Shown: piece by piece, positions 7,385-9,359 of the stretch
Position numbering within the stretch: position 1 is the first letter of the stretch
Layout: the number at the start of each line of letters is the position of its first letter
NCBI GenBank assembly: GCA_947176715.1
Contig: CAMWRR010000058.1
Coordinates: 1-9,359, forward strand
Direction: 5' to 3'
Length of the DNA stretch: 9,359 nt
Source of the DNA: an uncultured Rikenellaceae bacterium
GTDB lineage: Bacteria; Bacteroidota; Bacteroidia; Bacteroidales; Rikenellaceae
Made by a program: the position numbers and the translations under genes
Notes under the pieces: model-generated
The model's input: the letters and a program-made list of their open reading frames with translations, nothing else
The model's database searches: none
Told to the model about the DNA's origin: nothing

Positions 7385-7414
7385 TTTGTTTTTCACAAAA
7401 AATGCCTACTTTTA
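7385..7414 (+). promoter_or_regulatory. Candidate Bacteroidota promoter for the M81 peptidase gene
   Basis: TTTG at 7385-7388 and TACTTTTA at 7407-7414 are separated by 18 bp, close to the spacing of the Bacteroidota -33 (TTTG) and -7 (TAnnTTTG) elements. The -7 box misses the consensus only at its last base. Initiation here would give a leader of about 125 nt before the ATG at 7547. The leader contains a small AAGAG/CTCTT hairpin (about 7469-7486). Confidence 0.5.
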
Positions 7415-7514
7415 TGGGCCGTAAACTCACAAACCGAAACAGGCACGCGTAATCTTCGGGATCGCCGCAAGAGCGCGCCGCCTCTTTTCAGGGGTAGGGA
7501 TGTCGAATCGGGAG

Positions 7515-7530
7515 AGTGACTGCAATCACA
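7515..7530. promoter_or_regulatory. CRP-like palindrome just upstream of the peptidase start
   Basis: AGTGA-CTGCAA-TCACA matches nine of ten defined bases of the classic TGTGA-N6-TCACA operator of CRP/FNR-family regulators. It ends 16 nt before the ATG and lies downstream of the candidate promoter, where a bound protein would act as a roadblock. Alternatively it is an RNA hairpin near the ribosome entry site. Chance occurrence cannot be excluded. Confidence 0.3.
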
Positions 7531-7546
7531 TTAAAACAGATTGAAT

Positions 7547-9115
7547 ATGAAGAAAATTTTTCTGCTCTTGACCCTTGCGCTGTCGACAGCGGCATTAGGC
7601 AACCACGCCGCCGCACAGCAAAAGAAGCCGCGTATAGGTATCGCCGGCATATATGTCGAGAATAGTGTTTTCATGCCCAACAGGCAGGAGCTTATGTCCC
7701 GTCCGATAGACATGCCCGATTTTCTCAGCCCCGACTCGGTGTTGGGACAGGCTGCCGAATGGATTCCCTTTTCGAGGGGATTCGGAAACGGTCGCGGCCT
7801 CATCACCAAGGAGTCGTACGACGCCTTCGTGGAGAAGACGCTGGAGACTATAAAGGCCAACATGCCTTACGATGCCTTTTGGTTCTACAACCACGGCGCA
7901 TGTAGCGTGGAGGGGGTAGACGACCCTGAAGGCGACTTCATGGAGAAGGTGCGCGGCGTAATCGGAAACGATGCGTTGACCACCACCACCATGGACCTGC
8001 ACGGCAACGCCTCATGGAAAGTGGCGCTCTATTCCGACCTCATAACCACTTTCCGCAAGGCTCCGCACGACGATATGCGCGAGTCGATCCGTCGCGGTGT
8101 CTCTAACCTCATAGAGCGTATCGAATCGGGTAAAGGTCGTCCGGCCTACAAGGCTTGGGTTCCGGTGCCCGTGTTGCTCTCGGGAGAGTGGACGAGCACT
8201 CGTGCCGAACCGGCCAAGTCGCTCTACGCGATGGTTCCCGAGGTGGAGGCTATGCCGGGCGTGATAGACGCCGGTATATGGATAGGCTACGTATGGGGCG
8301 ATAATCAGCGCAACTCGGGCGTAGTGATGGTAGTGGGCGACGACAAGGAGCAGGTGAGCGCAGGCGCCAAGAAGCTCGCACAGCGTTTTTGGGACGTACG
8401 TCGCGAATTCACGCTCGAAGCACCCGGACATTCTCTCGACGAGTGTCTCGATCTGGCCATCGCCAGCAAGAAAAAGCCGTTCTTGATAAGCGACATGGGT
8501 GACAACCCCGGTGGCGGCGGCTCAGGCGAGGTGACATGGACACTGGCACGTGTGCTGAAACGTCCGGAGTTTCAGTCTCCCAAGGGCAAGAGTCTGCTCT
8601 ATTGCTCTATCCCCGGTGACGAGCTGGTCGAAGCGGCACGCAAGGTTGGCGTAGGCGGCCACGTGGAAGGATATGTGGGCGCAATGACCGACAACTCTTA
8701 CGAACCTCCCGTTTTGCTCTCGGGCGAAGTGGTGTACGTAAGCCCCGCACCGGAGGCAGGACAGCCCGCCGAGCAGGCGCCGGCCCGCAGACGCAGCAAC
8801 ATAGCGATAGTAAAGGCGGGTAGCGTATATGTAGTGGTAGGCACCTCGTCTCCGACCCCCAACCTGAAAGATACCGGCATAGACCCGAGCAAGATGGATA
8901 TCGTGATGGTTAAACAGGGTTATCTCGTCAACCAGTGGTACAACATGAAGGCTGACTGGGTGATGGCGTTCACGCGCGGTAGCGTAGACCAGGATTTCCA
9001 GAAGCTGCCGTATAAGAATATCGTAAGACCGATGTTCCCGTTGGATCCCGACATGGCAGATCCCGAACTGAACGTGATATTCGTCCCCTCGGCAAAATAT
9101 TTCTACGGAAGATAG
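7547..9115 (+). CDS. Exported M81-family metallopeptidase (MlrC-like)
   Basis: This 522-residue enzyme has a cleavable signal peptide (K-K-I-F-L-L-L-T-L-A-L core, likely cut after A-A-A near residue 23). It is therefore predicted to act in the periplasm. The N-terminal M81/MlrC domain (about 29-320) carries Glu38 in Y-V-E-N-S, His116 in Y-N-H-G-A, Asp150 and His152 in M-D-L-H-G-N, and His174 in A-P-H-D-D. The His-34-Asp-2-His-22-His spacing equals the one I recall for the zinc site of Sphingomonas MlrC. The MlrC C-terminal domain (about 310-515) includes D-N-P-G-G-G-G-S-G (319-327). A Pro/Ala-rich segment at about 400-415 looks like an inserted loop. The family hydrolyses short peptides; the substrate here is unknown. 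I chose the ATG at 7547 over an in-frame TTG at 7541. The gene has its own promoter candidate and terminator and appears monocistronic. Confidence 0.92.
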   Translation: MKKIFLLLTLALSTAALGNHAAAQQKKPRIGIAGIYVENSVFMPNRQELMSRPIDMPDFLSPDSVLGQAAEWIPFSRGFGNGRGLITKESYDAFVEKTLETIKANMPYDAFWFYNHGACSVEGVDDPEGDFMEKVRGVIGNDALTTTTMDLHGNASWKVALYSDLITTFRKAPHDDMRESIRRGVSNLIERIESGKGRPAYKAWVPVPVLLSGEWTSTRAEPAKSLYAMVPEVEAMPGVIDAGIWIGYVWGDNQRNSGVVMVVGDDKEQVSAGAKKLAQRFWDVRREFTLEAPGHSLDECLDLAIASKKKPFLISDMGDNPGGGGSGEVTWTLARVLKRPEFQSPKGKSLLYCSIPGDELVEAARKVGVGGHVEGYVGAMTDNSYEPPVLLSGEVVYVSPAPEAGQPAEQAPARRRSNIAIVKAGSVYVVVGTSSPTPNLKDTGIDPSKMDIVMVKQGYLVNQWYNMKADWVMAFTRGSVDQDFQKLPYKNIVRPMFPLDPDMADPELNVIFVPSAKYFYGR

Positions 9116-9138
9116 GGAGATACACATAAATTTAAGAC

Positions 9139-9176
9139 AGACGGCATCTTTTCGTGAGGTGCCGTCTATTTGTTTA
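9139..9176 (+). terminator. Rho-independent terminator of the M81 peptidase gene
   Basis: AGACGGCATCT (9139-9149) pairs with AGGTGCCGTCT (9157-9167) in an 11-bp stem with one T-G wobble and a 7-nt loop. It is followed by ATTTGTTT. It starts 23 nt after the peptidase stop codon and marks the end of that transcript. Confidence 0.88.
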
Positions 9177-9298
9177 TGGACCCTGACAGCTCGTCATATT
9201 TTGTGTTTGATTTAGCCTTAGTCAAAAGAAATATTGCCGTCCGATAAAAATTCAAAACATCCGCACAATTATTATATAAATCAACACAAAAACAGCCT

Positions 9299-9359
9299 TC
9301 AGGCACGAATAGGCTTATATTCCTCAGCTTTTTTATTATTCCGATACGTCACCGAAAAA
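9299..9359 (-). CDS. Possible C-terminal end of a convergent gene, cut by the right edge
   Basis: On the minus strand a frame is open from the right edge to a TGA at 9299-9301 and reads 19 residues ending in K-K-A-E-E-Y-K-P-I-R-A. A weak 5-bp hairpin (AGCCT/AGGCT) overlapping the stop is followed on that strand by GTTTTTGTG, which could be its terminator. A 19-codon open stretch is expected often by chance, so support is slim. The AT-rich stretch 9180-9298 shows nothing else. Confidence 0.22.
   Translation of the reverse strand, partial: FSVTYRNNKKAEEYKPIRA

Noticed and set aside
7541..7546. TTG at 7541 as the start of the M81 peptidase
   Set aside because: It is in frame but adds only two residues before an ATG that begins a standard signal peptide; ATG at 7547 is preferred.

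Overview
The window looks like a chromosomal segment from a member of the Bacteroidota, probably a gut-type Bacteroidales. Genes are moderately GC-rich and separated by AT-rich spacers. Start codons lack convincing Shine-Dalgarno sequences, and two spacers carry TAnnTTTG-like promoter elements (TACTTTTG, and TACTTTTA with an upstream TTTG). Both the periplasmic adaptor and the outer-membrane channel of the efflux system are lipoproteins. Ile codons are strongly biased to ATA. I cannot name the genus; an Alistipes-like organism is only a guess.

Layout: (1) Positions 1-435 hold no gene I trust. They contain a block of degenerate tandem repeats (36-bp family at about 101-250, 40-bp family at about 251-321) and then a strong minus-strand terminator (375-410). 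(2) Positions 436-6233, minus strand, are a three-gene tripartite RND efflux operon transcribed right to left: adaptor lipoprotein (5124-6233), 11 nt, HAE1-type RND pump of 1061 aa with the intact Asp-Asp/Lys proton relay (1927-5112), 117 nt containing a 10-bp hairpin, and a NodT/OprM-type outer-membrane factor (436-1809). (3) A 202-bp divergent intergenic region separates the operon from an AraC-type regulator (6436-7335, plus) and contains a candidate promoter and a 22-bp-spaced direct repeat. (4) After a 211-bp spacer with its own candidate promoter and a CRP-like palindrome comes a monocistronic, exported M81 (MlrC-like) metallopeptidase (7547-9115, plus) that ends in a clear hairpin terminator. 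(5) The last 180 bp are AT-rich. They may hold the last codons of a convergent minus-strand gene that runs off the right edge.

Working together: the three efflux genes form one complete inner-membrane to outer-membrane pump. The divergent AraC-type protein is the obvious candidate regulator, as inferred from position. The M81 peptidase appears to be an independent transcription unit with no visible link to the pump. No CRISPR array, insertion sequence, tRNA, rRNA or prophage gene was seen. Most of the window is ordinary accessory or housekeeping content. The items most worth a second look are the left-edge repeat block, the exported M81 enzyme with a fully conserved metal site, and the regulatory sequences in the two spacers. 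I do not see strong evidence for a new multi-gene system.
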